From NCBI RefSeq assembly GCF_000411975.1, contig NZ_ASXG01000166.1, positions 62,001-126,000 on the forward strand: a stretch of DNA of 64,000 bases, written 5' to 3'. A model generated the notes under the pieces. It worked only from the letters and a program-made list of their open reading frames with translations, did not search any database and had not been told where the DNA came from. How positions within the stretch are numbered: the stretch's first letter is position 1; every line of letters starts with the position of its first letter. This document shows, one piece after another, positions 1-8,902 of the stretch. Made by a program: the position numbers and the translations under genes. Source of the DNA: Amycolatopsis orientalis DSM 43388 (GTDB lineage Bacteria > Actinomycetota > Actinomycetes > Mycobacteriales > Pseudonocardiaceae).

Positions 1-1
1 C

Positions 2-358
2 ACCACCGCGACGAGCGCCGAGGACGCCCTGCGCACGCTCATCCGGTCCTACGTCGCGTTCGGCCGCGCCCACCACGATCTGCTCGGCCTGCTCGTCACC
101 GAGATCAGCCACCTGCCCGCCGACGAACGCGAGCGCCGCCGGCAGGCACAGCGCGATTACCTCGCCGAATGGACCCATCTGCTCCGGCAAGTCCACCCCG
201 GACTCGACCGCGCCGCCGCGCGGCTCCGGGTGGACGCCGCGATCGACGTCGTCAACAGCGCGGTTCGCACCCCGCACCTGCGCCGCAACCCGGATCTCCC
301 GGCGGCGCTGGAAACCCTGGCGGCGCGGCTGCTCCGGCTGCCCGAGCCCGCACGGTAG
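2..358 (+). CDS. TetR-family regulator, C-terminal part (5' end outside window)
   Basis: An open frame runs in from the left edge and stops at a TAG at 356-358, giving about 118 residues. The product is an all-alpha acidic/arginine-rich segment (YVAFGRAHHDLLGLLVTEISHLP near the start, trimmed here) of the kind found in the ligand-binding and dimerisation half of TetR repressors. The helix-turn-helix would lie upstream, outside the window. The assignment rests on the overall look of the segment (tail with RRNPDLPAALETLAARLL), so the family is likely but the ligand is unknown. No terminator is evident before the next gene. Confidence 0.6.
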   Translation, partial: TTATSAEDALRTLIRSYVAFGRAHHDLLGLLVTEISHLPADERERRRQAQRDYLAEWTHLLRQVHPGLDRAAARLRVDAAIDVVNSAVRTPHLRRNPDLPAALETLAARLLRLPEPAR

Positions 359-523
359 TCCCAAGACGGCCCGGAACCCTCGGCGGACCGGCTCAGGCGC
401 GCTAGCCGGAACCCCGTTGCCGTGCGGCAGCAAACGCCGCACCCACGCGACGGACGTTAGTGCACGGTAAAGCCGCAGGTCGTTCTTTTCCGCCCATTAT
501 CTCGACTTGATAACAGGTACGAA

Positions 524-556
524 CCTTCACGGCCCGTTCATCGCGTGGTTCACCGG
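524..556 (+). promoter_or_regulatory. Possible PHO box (PhoP-type direct repeats)
   Basis: Three TTCA cores begin at 526, 537 and 549, spaced 11 and 12 bases apart, in the contexts CTTCACG, GTTCATC and GTTCACC. Actinobacterial PhoP binds direct repeats of 11-nt units with a GTTCAYC-like core. The site lies about 110 bases upstream of a secreted phosphoesterase gene, where phosphate control would make sense. The match is by eye and the second spacing is off by one base. The rest of the 359-667 gap also holds an imperfect inverted repeat (TTATC/GATAA, near 499-515) but no gene that I can support. Confidence 0.4.
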
Positions 557-667
557 CCTGGCAATACTCGGGCCCGGCTTCCCGGAGACGAGTCCGGGAA
601 CTTCGAATCCCGTTGGCACGGCAGGGAAACCGCCGGTGCCGCGGCACGCTTCGCGAAGGGTCGACTG

Positions 668-3600
668 GTGAACTCTGGGTTGGGCAAGGCGAAAGCAAAA
701 CGCAGGAGAGGGCCGCGCACCACGGTCGCGCTGGCCGTGACCGCGGGGCTGCTCGCGGTGGGCGGCGGACTCGCGGTGGCGATCGGCGGCGCACCGCACG
801 CCGGTCCGCAGGGCGACGGCACCGCCTACACCCCGGCGGGCTGGAAAGTCACGCCGGCCGGCGAGCAGAAGCCCGCGGGCTTCTTCCCCGCCAACGCGGT
901 ACTGTCCCCGGACGGCAGCGCGCTGCTGGTGCCGAACGTCGTGCGGAACAAGAACGGCAAGCAAACCGTCCAGGTGATGGATTCCCGCAGCGGCGCGTCG
1001 CTGCAGGAACTCGAACTGGACACCGGGAACAAGGCCGTCCCGCAGGGTGTCGCGCCCGGGCTTTCCTTCAGCCACAGCGGGAAACAGGTGTTTCTCGCGA
1101 CCGCGAACATGAACTCCGTTCTGGTCCTCGGCTGGGACGCCGGCGCGCACCGGCTGTCGGTCCAGCGCGCGCTGCCGCTGCCGAGCGGTTCGTATCCGCA
1201 GACAGTCGCCGTTTCGCCGGACGACAAGACCGTCTACACCGCCGGGCAGTACTCTCGGAAGCTGCTCGCGGTCGACGTCGCCTCCGGGCAGGCCGAGCAG
1301 GCACCGGTAAGCGCTTACCCCTACGGCGTAACGCTTTCCGAGGACGGCCGCACCGCGTATGTGAGCAACCAGGGCGCCGACACCGTTTCGGTGTTCACTG
1401 TGGACGGTCGCACGCTGACCCCGCGGCCCGCGGTGCGCGTCGGCACGCACCCCAATGCGATGCTGCTCGACGCCAAGCGGCATCGGCTGTTCGTCGCCAA
1501 CGGGGACAGCGACACGGTCTCGGTGCTCGACACGGCGAGCAACCGGGTCGCGAACACGATCTCGCTCGCGCCGTTCCCGGGCGCGCACGCCGGGACACAG
1601 CCGACCAACCTGGCTCTCAGCCCCGACGGCACGACCCTGTACGTCACCAACGGCGGCAACAACGACGTCGCCGTCGTGAACGTCGGCCGCGACGAGTTCG
1701 GCACGGTCCGGGGACTGATCCCGACCGGGTGGTACCCGACCGGCGCGCAGGTCACCCCGGACGGCAAGAATCTGCTGATCGTCAGCGCCAAGGGGCTCGG
1801 CACCGGGCCCAACACGGGAACCGATCCGTCCAATCCGGACAATCACCCGTACGTCGAGCGGCAGCTGCAGGGCTACCTGTCCCTCCTTCCGGTCCCGGAC
1901 CGGGGCCAGCTCGCGAAATACACGCAGCAGGTGCGCGAGAACAACCGCTTCGACAAACACGAAGGCGACGACCCCGGCGGCCAGGGCACCGTCGTGCCCC
2001 GGCACGTCGGCGACAACTCGCCGATCAAGCACGTCATCTACGTGGTCAAGGAGAACCGGACCTACGACCAGGTGCTTGGCGACCTCGGCAAGGGCAACGG
2101 CGACCCGGCGCAGGCCGTCTTCGGCAAGGACGTGACGCCCAACCACCACAAGCTCGCCGACCAGTTCGTCACCCTCGACAACTTCTACGTCAACGGAGAG
2201 GTCAGCCAGAACGGCTGGCAGTGGGCGACGCAGGCGAGCTCGAACCCCTACAACGAGACCGCGACCGCGCAGGGCTACGCCGGCAACGGCTCCGAGTACG
2301 ACTCCGAGGGCTACCACCCCGACGTCGCCGCCGGAAGCGCCGACCCGGCGCACGCTTACCTCTGGGACAAGCTGGCCGACCGCAAGATCGGGTTCCGCAA
2401 CTACGGCCAGTTCGTCGTGCCGGCCGGCGAAATCGGCGCGGGCGAGCCGGTCAAGTGCGCGCCCGGCAAGTTCTGCGCCCACGATCCGCTGCTGGACGCG
2501 GCCACCGACCACGACTACCCCTGGTTCGACATGGGGGTGAGCGACCAGCACCGGTACGACCTGTGGAAGTCGGAGTTCGACGGCTACGTCGCCCGGGGCG
2601 ACCTGCCCGCGATGCAGTTCATCGACCTCCCCCGCGACCACACCGCGGGCGGAGGCACGGCGAAGCAGCTCGTGGCGGACAACGACGTCGCACTGGGCAA
2701 GCTGGTGGACACCGTCTCCCACTCGAAATACTGGAAGGACACCGCGATCTTCGTGGTGGAGGACGACGCCCAGGCCGGTCCCGACCACGTCGACGCGCAT
2801 CGCACCATCGCCAGCGTGATCAGCCCGTACACGCAGACCGGCAAGGTGGATTCGCACTTCTACAGCCAGGTGTCGATGCTGCGCACGATGGAACTCTTCC
2901 TCGGCGTCCAGCCGATGTCGCAGTTCGACGCCGCAGCGCTGCCGATGATCTATTCCTTCACCGACAAGCCGAACTTCGCGCCGTACTCCGCAGTGGCGCC
3001 GCCGAAGGTCGCTGCGACCGCGTCGACCACGATCACGCGACCCGGACAGCCGTTCACCATCACCGGGACGGTGACCAACACCGGTTCGAACCCGCTCTCC
3101 GGCACCAGCGTCCGCCTCGGCTCCCCCAACGGATGGGCGGTCACGCCGTCCGGCGGCGGCACACCGCTGAGCACAGTCGCCCCGGGAGCCAGCGCAAGTA
3201 CACAGTGGACAGTCACGCCGCCCGCCGATGCCGCGCCGGGGCAGCAGAAGTTCACCGTCAGCGCGGACTATCCGGTCAACGGCCGGATGACGGCCTCGCA
3301 ATCGGCCGTGATCGCCACCGTCGTGCCCGACCCGAACACCGCGAAGATCCCGCAGGCGTTCGTCGCGAACTTCTCCGCCAACACGGTGACCGCGGTCGAC
3401 CTCTCGACCGGCAAGGCCAAGGCGGACATCCCGGTCGGCGCGTCCCCCGGCACCGTCGTCGTCAGCCCGGACCACCAGCGCGCCTACGTCGCCAACCAGA
3501 ACGCGAACACCGTCAGCGTCATCGACGTCGCTTCCGACGCGGTGGTCGCGACGATCCCGACCGGGAAGGTCCCGGCAGGACTCGCGGTCAGCCCGGACAA

Positions 3601-4480
3601 CCGGACGCTCTGGGTCGCGGCCTACGGTGACAACGCCGTGCAGCCGGTCGACGTCGCGTCGGGCACGGCGGGCGCGCTGATCCCGGTCGGCACCGGGCCG
3701 GAGAACGTCGCGCTCGCCCCGGACGGCAGCACCCTCTACGTCGCGAACAAGGGGAGCAACACGGTCACGCCGGTGAGCACCGCCGCCCGCACCGCCCAGC
3801 CCGCGATCCCGGTGGGCGCCCAGCCGTTCGGCATCGCGATCACGGCCGACGGCAAGACCGGCTTCGTGTCCGACCTCGGCTCGAACGACGTCACCCCGAT
3901 CGACCTCGCGACCGCGACCGCCAAGAAGCCCGTCCCGGCCGGTCCGGGTCCGTTCAACGTCGCCCTCTCCCCGGACGGCGCGACCCTGTTCGTCGCGAAT
4001 TCGGGCGGGAACACCGTCACCCCGATCGACGTCGCCACCGGGGCCGCGCGGCCCGCGATGACCGCGGGTGCCTCCACCAGCGGGGTGGCGGTTTCGCCGG
4101 ACGGTTCGACCGTCTACGCGGCCGCCTCCGGCGCGGGGCAGCTGATTCCGCTCGCGGCGGCCACCGGTCAGGCCGGACCGGCCATCCCGGTCGGCAGCTA
4201 TCCGATTTCGGTCGCCGTCGCGCCTCCGGCGGGCACGCCGTCCGCCGCGGCGTCGCGCGCGGTCACGATGACCAGCCCGAGCACCACCCCCGGGCTGAAC
4301 CGCTCGCTGGTCATGTCCGAAAAGGACATGGCGGGCGACCCGGACCGGGCGGACGCGCAGCGGCTCAACGAGGAGATCTGGCAAGGCGCCCGCGGAGACC
4401 GCAGCCCGATGCCCGCACCGCAGCACCACCTCTACGAGGCACCGCCGGCAGCGAACACCGAAGCCGACGGAGACGGCTGA
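668..4480 (+). CDS. Secreted phosphoesterase flanked by two YVTN beta-propellers
   Basis: Length is 1270 aa from the GTG at 668, chosen because GAAGGG sits just upstream and a signal/anchor segment follows: a K/R-rich stretch (KAKAKRRRGPR), then a hydrophobic TVALAVTAGLLAVGGGLAVAI. Domains in order are a YVTN-type beta-propeller at about residues 70-400 (repeats such as SPDDKTVYTAGQ, VSVLDTASNRV); a phosphoesterase of the PF04185 / alkaline-phosphatase-like type at about 450-770 (HVIYVVKENRTYDQVLGD, VVEDDAQAGPDHVDAHRT); an NEW3-like Ig fold at about 780-885; and a second YVTN propeller at about 890-1190. It is probably an exported or surface enzyme acting on phosphate esters. The substrate cannot be read from sequence. 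Propeller plus phosphoesterase is a known pairing; a second propeller after an Ig-like linker is less usual. A strong hairpin follows the stop. Confidence 0.85.
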   Translation: MNSGLGKAKAKRRRGPRTTVALAVTAGLLAVGGGLAVAIGGAPHAGPQGDGTAYTPAGWKVTPAGEQKPAGFFPANAVLSPDGSALLVPNVVRNKNGKQTVQVMDSRSGASLQELELDTGNKAVPQGVAPGLSFSHSGKQVFLATANMNSVLVLGWDAGAHRLSVQRALPLPSGSYPQTVAVSPDDKTVYTAGQYSRKLLAVDVASGQAEQAPVSAYPYGVTLSEDGRTAYVSNQGADTVSVFTVDGRTLTPRPAVRVGTHPNAMLLDAKRHRLFVANGDSDTVSVLDTASNRVANTISLAPFPGAHAGTQPTNLALSPDGTTLYVTNGGNNDVAVVNVGRDEFGTVRGLIPTGWYPTGAQVTPDGKNLLIVSAKGLGTGPNTGTDPSNPDNHPYVERQLQGYLSLLPVPDRGQLAKYTQQVRENNRFDKHEGDDPGGQGTVVPRHVGDNSPIKHVIYVVKENRTYDQVLGDLGKGNGDPAQAVFGKDVTPNHHKLADQFVTLDNFYVNGEVSQNGWQWATQASSNPYNETATAQGYAGNGSEYDSEGYHPDVAAGSADPAHAYLWDKLADRKIGFRNYGQFVVPAGEIGAGEPVKCAPGKFCAHDPLLDAATDHDYPWFDMGVSDQHRYDLWKSEFDGYVARGDLPAMQFIDLPRDHTAGGGTAKQLVADNDVALGKLVDTVSHSKYWKDTAIFVVEDDAQAGPDHVDAHRTIASVISPYTQTGKVDSHFYSQVSMLRTMELFLGVQPMSQFDAAALPMIYSFTDKPNFAPYSAVAPPKVAATASTTITRPGQPFTITGTVTNTGSNPLSGTSVRLGSPNGWAVTPSGGGTPLSTVAPGASASTQWTVTPPADAAPGQQKFTVSADYPVNGRMTASQSAVIATVVPDPNTAKIPQAFVANFSANTVTAVDLSTGKAKADIPVGASPGTVVVSPDHQRAYVANQNANTVSVIDVASDAVVATIPTGKVPAGLAVSPDNRTLWVAAYGDNAVQPVDVASGTAGALIPVGTGPENVALAPDGSTLYVANKGSNTVTPVSTAARTAQPAIPVGAQPFGIAITADGKTGFVSDLGSNDVTPIDLATATAKKPVPAGPGPFNVALSPDGATLFVANSGGNTVTPIDVATGAARPAMTAGASTSGVAVSPDGSTVYAAASGAGQLIPLAAATGQAGPAIPVGSYPISVAVAPPAGTPSAAASRAVTMTSPSTTPGLNRSLVMSEKDMAGDPDRADAQRLNEEIWQGARGDRSPMPAPQHHLYEAPPAANTEADGDG

Positions 4481-4486
4481 TCCTCT

Positions 4487-4528
4487 CGAGGTCCCGGCGG
4501 ACAGCCTCGGCCGCCCGCCGGGACCTCG
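4487..4528 (+). terminator. Hairpin terminator after the phosphoesterase gene
   Basis: Perfect inverted repeat with 14-bp arms (CGAGGTCCCGGCGG at 4487-4500 and its complement at 4515-4528) around a 14-nt loop, six bases after the stop codon. It has no long T tract, as is common for actinobacterial terminators. The remaining DNA to 4768 shows no gene. Confidence 0.75.
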
Positions 4529-4768
4529 GCGTTTCCGCTTCGCTCGTCGGCCGTTCGGCGCCGCTGCCCCACCGCATCTGTCCACAGGAGACACTCGGCT
4601 CGTCTTTCTCCCGTCCCGGCGGCCGGGAGACCCGCTGCTGTCCGAATTGGACGAAGCCGGTGCCGGGCGAACGCCTCCGCGCGAATCCGATCGGGCCTGC
4701 CCATGGCACCGCGTCGAGCACGCCGGGAAAGCGCGGGCCGAACGACCCGGCGAACCTCACGGCTGTGC

Positions 4769-5410
4769 TCAGCCCTGCGCCCAGTCCGCCCGGATGTGTT
4801 TCAGATGCGCCCGGATCTGGCCCTCCAGCCGCGCCCAATCCCGGTCCGCGATCGTCGCCAGCATCTCGCGGTGTTCGCGCGCCGAAGCGGTCAGCCGGCC
4901 GTGCTCGGCCAGCTTTTCCAAGCCGTACAACCGCGTCTGGTCGCGCAGCGTCGCGATGGCCTCGGTCAGCCGCCCGTTCCCGGCGAGGGCCAGCAGGTCA
5001 AGATGGAAGCGGCGGTCCGCCTCCAGGAAACGCGCGACGTCGCCCGCCTCCGCGGCGGACTCGATCTCGGCGGCCAGGCGGTCCAGCCGGGCGAGGTCGT
5101 CGGGAGCCGCGGCGACCCCGGCGGAGAGCGTCGCCGGGACCTCCAGCAGCAGCCGCATTTCGTAGATTTCGTCCAGGTCGCGTTCGGTCATCGCGACGAC
5201 CCGGTAGCCGCGGTTGCGGACCGGCTCCAGCAGCCCCTGGTTGACCAGCGTCAGCAACGCCTCGCGCACCGGGCTGCTCGACACGCCCAGGCGCGTCGCG
5301 AGCGCGGCCGCCGAAAAAATGTCGCCGGGGCGCAGTTCGCCGGACACCATGGCCTGCCGCACCACTTCGAGCACTTGCTCGCGCAGGTTCGTGCGCTGCA
5401 GCTGCGCCAT
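4769..5410 (-). CDS. GntR-family regulator, FadR subfamily (FCD domain)
   Basis: 213 aa, ATG at 5410, with GGAGGA seven bases upstream. An N-terminal winged helix lies at about residues 8-75 (LREQVLEVVRQAMVSGEL, LGVSSSPVREALLTL), followed by an all-helical FCD effector domain (DEIYEMRLLLEVPA, FLEADRRFHLDLLALAGN, REHREMLATIADRDW). FCD domains usually bind small carboxylates, often with a metal. The gene diverges from the molybdopterin oxidoreductase at 5495. The 84-base gap holds a perfect palindrome, so it most likely represses that oxidoreductase and possibly itself. Confidence 0.85.
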   Translation of the reverse strand: MAQLQRTNLREQVLEVVRQAMVSGELRPGDIFSAAALATRLGVSSSPVREALLTLVNQGLLEPVRNRGYRVVAMTERDLDEIYEMRLLLEVPATLSAGVAAAPDDLARLDRLAAEIESAAEAGDVARFLEADRRFHLDLLALAGNGRLTEAIATLRDQTRLYGLEKLAEHGRLTASAREHREMLATIADRDWARLEGQIRAHLKHIRADWAQG

Positions 5411-5461
5411 CCGCTGGTCCTCCGCCTTGACTTCCCCCGCTGCCGTCCCGCATCGTACCCG

Positions 5462-5482
5462 AGTAACCGGTAGCCGGTTACT
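5462..5482. promoter_or_regulatory. Palindromic operator, probably for the adjacent GntR regulator
   Basis: AGTAACCGG-TAG-CCGGTTACT is a perfect inverted repeat with 9-bp arms, immediately before the SD (AAGGAG) of the oxidoreductase at 5495. An extra AGTAAC half-site follows at 5487-5492 and overlaps the ribosome binding site. Its position between divergent regulator and enzyme genes fits a repressor operator. Confidence 0.65.
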
Positions 5483-5494
5483 AAGGAGTAACTG

Positions 5495-8400
5495 ATGCCT
5501 GAGGTCCGGGGTTACTGCACGTTGTGCCGGTCGCGCTGCGGCGCGGTCTACACGGTCGAGAACGGCGCGCTGCGCGCTGTCCGGCCGGATCCGGCGCATC
5601 CGACCGGCACGGCGTTGTGCCCGAAGGGCCGGGCCGCACCGGAACTGGTGCACTCCCCGGAACGGCTCCGCCGGCCGTTGCGCCGGACGACGCCGAAGTC
5701 CGACCCGGATCCGCGTTGGCGCGAGATCAGCTGGGACGAGGCGTTGTCCGAGGTCGCCGAGCGACTCGGCGGCATCCGCGCGACCAGCGGCGCCGAGGCC
5801 GTCGCCTTCTCGGTCACCTCCCCCAGCGGCACTCCGATGTCCGACTCGATCGACTGGGTCGAGCGGTTCATCCGGCTCTTCGGCAGCCCCAACATCGTGT
5901 ACGCGACCGAAATCTGCAACTGGCACAAGGACTTCGCGCACGCGTTCACCTTCGGCTCCGGCTTGCCCGCTCCGGATTACGCGGGGACGGAACTCGCGGT
6001 GCTGTGGGGGCACAATCCAGCCAAGGCGTGGCTCGCGCAGTCCGCCGCGCTGGCCGGGGCCCGCCCGCCGAAACTGGCTGTCGTCGATCCCCGGCGGACG
6101 GCCAGTGCGGTGCGGGCCGAGCACTGGCTCCGGGTCCGGCCCGGCACCGATGGCGCACTCGCGCTCGGCGTCGCGCGGGCGTTGCTCGAACGGCGCGGGC
6201 ACGACGAGGAGTTCGTGCGTTCGTGGACGAACGCTCCGTTGCTGGTCCGGGCGGATACCGGCCGGTTTCTGCGCGCCGCGGAAATCGATTCCGCCGCGAC
6301 CGGTTTCGCGGTTTGGGACGAGGTCGCCGGCCGGGCCGAGCCGTATGACACTGAATATCCAGCGAGCGGGCCGGAAAGGTTTGCGCTGCACGGAAAACGC
6401 CGGGTACACACCCTGGCCGGTCCGGTGGAGTGCGTTCCCGCGTTCGAGCATTATCAGCAGGCCTGTTCCGCCTGGCCGCTCGATCGGACCGAAGCGGTGA
6501 CGACCGTCGAGGCATCGGCGGTCGAAGCATTCGCGGCTGATCTTGCTGAAGCGAAGTCGGTGACGTACGCGGCTTGGTCGGGCGTTGGCCAGCATGCGAA
6601 CGCGACGCAGACTGAGCGCGCGATCGCCACGCTCTACGCGCTCACCGGCAGCTACGACTCCCCCGGCGGGAACGTCGTCCTGCCGAAGCTGCCGATCGCG
6701 CCGGTCACGTCGCCGGATCAGCTCGCGCCCGCGCAACGCGCGAAAGCTCTTGGACTGCGGGAGTTTCCGCTGGGTCCGCCAGCACAAGGGTGGGTGACCG
6801 CGCGCAATTTGTGCCGCGCGGTTCTCGAGGAAAAGCCCTATCCGGTACGGGCGCTAGTCTCCTTTGGTGGGAATCTGCTCTTGTCGCAGCCAGATCCTCG
6901 ACGCACGGCAGAAGCGTTGCGGCGGTTGGAATTCGCGGTGCATCTCGACTTGTTCGAGAATCCGACCGCGCGGTTCGCCGATCTCCTGCTGCCGGTTCAG
7001 ACTCCGTGGGAGCACGAAGCGGTCAAGGCGGGTTTCGAAATCAGCCAGGCAGCCCAGGAACGCGTGCAGCTGCGGCCGCGGATGACCGAGCCGATCGGCG
7101 AGTCGCGTTCGGACACCGAGGTCGTGTTCGAGCTGGCCAGCCGGCTCGGGTTGGGTGCGGAGTTCTTCGACGGCCGCATCGAGGACGGCTGGGATCACCA
7201 GCTGGCCCCGCTCGGCCTCACTGCCGCGCAGTTGCGGGAACGACCCGGCGGCGCCGATCTGCCGTTGCGAACCGAGTACCGCAAATATGCCGAGCGGGCG
7301 GAAACCGGTGTGGTGACTGGGTTCGCGACGCCGACCCGGCGCGTCGAGCTGTATTCCGAGCGGCTCGCCGAGCATGGCCAGCCCGCGGTCCCGGACGCTG
7401 AGCCGCCGGCCCCGGACGCTCGGCATCCGCTGGTGCTGACCTGCGCGAAGAACGGCTACTTCTGCCACAGTCAGCATCGCGGGATTTCGTCGCTGCGGAA
7501 GCGCGCTCCGGAGCCGACGGTCGACCTGAGCGCGGAACTCGCCGCCGAGCGCGGGATCGTGGACGGACAGTGGGTCCGCATCACGACTGTCGCCGCGGAC
7601 GTCCGGATGCGCGCGCGGATCGATCCCGCGCTGCACCCGGACGTCGTCGTGGCGGAGTACGGCTGGTGGCAGCCTGCCCCCGACCTCGCGTTGCCCGGTT
7701 CGGACCCGCTCGACGACGGCGGGACCAACTACAACCTGCTGATCGGCGACGACGCTCGTGATCCGGTCAGCGGATCGGTGCCGTTGCGCTCCACCTTCTG
7801 CAACGTCTGGCCGGACGAGCCGGAGCCGTGGACCGGGCAGCGGGAGTTCGCGGTGGAGCGGGCGGAGTTCGAGACCGACGACATCCGGTCGGTGCGGCTC
7901 GAGCCGGCGGACGGCGGGCCGGTGCCGGGATTCCGCGCCGGGCAGCACATCACCGTCGCCTGGCCGGACGCACCCGGGCTGACCCGGAGTTATTCGCTCA
8001 TCGGGGCGGCGGGAGCACCGGACGGCGGGTACGCGATCGCGGTGCGCCGGGTGCCGGGCGGGCAGTTCTCGCCCGCCGTCCATGACCGGCTTCGGCCAGG
8101 GACGCGATTGCTCGTCACCGCCCCGTCGGGCGGGTTCGCGCTCCCGACTGTCCATTCGCGACCGATCGTGCTGCTGGCCGCCGGGATCGGGATCACGCCG
8201 TTCCTCGGCTATCTGGAGTCGCTCGATCCCGCGTCCGCGCCGGAGATCGTGCTGCATCACGGCAGCCGTGACCGCTCGCGGCACGCGTTCCGGGAGCGGA
8301 TCGCCGAGCTGGCGGCCCGGCTGCCGACCGTCCGGATTGTGGACCACTACAGCCGTCCTGGTCCGAATGAGCCCGGCGACTTCGCCGGCCGGATCAGCGC

Positions 8401-8830
8401 CGACCGCGTTGACGCCCGCCTGATCCGCCGGCGGGCCCGGTTCTACCTGTGCGGCCCCGGAAGCATGCTGGACGAACTGACCGCCGGACTGGTCGAACGA
8501 GGCGTGCCGCGCTTCGACATCTTCGCCGAGAGGTTCCACGCCGCGCCCGCCCCGGTCCGGATCCCGGACGACGCCACGGCCACCGTGCGGTTCGCGCGGT
8601 CCGGCCGCGAGGTCCGGTGGCGCGCTGGTGACGGGGACCTGCTGCGGTTCGCCGAGGCTTCCGGGATCGCGCTGCCCAGCGGGTGTCGGCTCGGGCAGTG
8701 CGAAAGCTGCGCGGTGCCCCTTCTGGAGGGGCGGGTCGCGCACCTGGTCGCGGTCGCCGACGACCTGCCCGCCGGCCAGTGCCTCTCCTGCCAGGCGGTA
8801 CCCACTACGGATGTAGTGCTCGATGCGTGA
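5495..8830 (+). CDS. Molybdopterin oxidoreductase fused to an FAD/NAD and 2Fe-2S reductase
   Basis: 1111 aa with a strong SD (AAGGAG). The N-terminal part is a Mo/W-bis-MGD oxidoreductase. It has a [4Fe-4S] motif C8-x2-C11-x3-C15-x26-C42 and a likely metal-ligand cysteine at C141 (EICNWHKD). A C-terminal molybdopterin dinucleotide-binding segment lies near residues 640-770 (HPLVLTCAKNGYFCHSQHR). From about 785 follows a ferredoxin-NADP reductase module (FAD motif RSYSLIG, NAD motif LLAAGIGITPFLGYLESL, YLCGPGSML). It ends in a plant-type [2Fe-2S] domain (CRLGQCESC, then a final C in GQCLSC). The single chain could therefore carry electrons between NAD(P)H and the molybdenum site. No Tat signal is seen, so it is probably cytoplasmic. 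The substrate is unknown. The GntR gene opposite is the likely regulator. Confidence 0.85.
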   Translation: MPEVRGYCTLCRSRCGAVYTVENGALRAVRPDPAHPTGTALCPKGRAAPELVHSPERLRRPLRRTTPKSDPDPRWREISWDEALSEVAERLGGIRATSGAEAVAFSVTSPSGTPMSDSIDWVERFIRLFGSPNIVYATEICNWHKDFAHAFTFGSGLPAPDYAGTELAVLWGHNPAKAWLAQSAALAGARPPKLAVVDPRRTASAVRAEHWLRVRPGTDGALALGVARALLERRGHDEEFVRSWTNAPLLVRADTGRFLRAAEIDSAATGFAVWDEVAGRAEPYDTEYPASGPERFALHGKRRVHTLAGPVECVPAFEHYQQACSAWPLDRTEAVTTVEASAVEAFAADLAEAKSVTYAAWSGVGQHANATQTERAIATLYALTGSYDSPGGNVVLPKLPIAPVTSPDQLAPAQRAKALGLREFPLGPPAQGWVTARNLCRAVLEEKPYPVRALVSFGGNLLLSQPDPRRTAEALRRLEFAVHLDLFENPTARFADLLLPVQTPWEHEAVKAGFEISQAAQERVQLRPRMTEPIGESRSDTEVVFELASRLGLGAEFFDGRIEDGWDHQLAPLGLTAAQLRERPGGADLPLRTEYRKYAERAETGVVTGFATPTRRVELYSERLAEHGQPAVPDAEPPAPDARHPLVLTCAKNGYFCHSQHRGISSLRKRAPEPTVDLSAELAAERGIVDGQWVRITTVAADVRMRARIDPALHPDVVVAEYGWWQPAPDLALPGSDPLDDGGTNYNLLIGDDARDPVSGSVPLRSTFCNVWPDEPEPWTGQREFAVERAEFETDDIRSVRLEPADGGPVPGFRAGQHITVAWPDAPGLTRSYSLIGAAGAPDGGYAIAVRRVPGGQFSPAVHDRLRPGTRLLVTAPSGGFALPTVHSRPIVLLAAGIGITPFLGYLESLDPASAPEIVLHHGSRDRSRHAFRERIAELAARLPTVRIVDHYSRPGPNEPGDFAGRISADRVDARLIRRRARFYLCGPGSMLDELTAGLVERGVPRFDIFAERFHAAPAPVRIPDDATATVRFARSGREVRWRAGDGDLLRFAEASGIALPSGCRLGQCESCAVPLLEGRVAHLVAVADDLPAGQCLSCQAVPTTDVVLDA

Positions 8831-8902
8831 GCCTGGTCACCCCTAACCGCGCAAACCCGGTCAGGGGTGCGAAATCCGGCATCCGGGCGGCATCATCGGC
8901 GG

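Noticed and set aside
527..4594. Very long open frame antisense to the phosphoesterase gene
   Set aside because: Arg/Gly/Val-biased shadow of a GC-rich coding strand; no domain, no SD, and the sense frame carries clear motifs.
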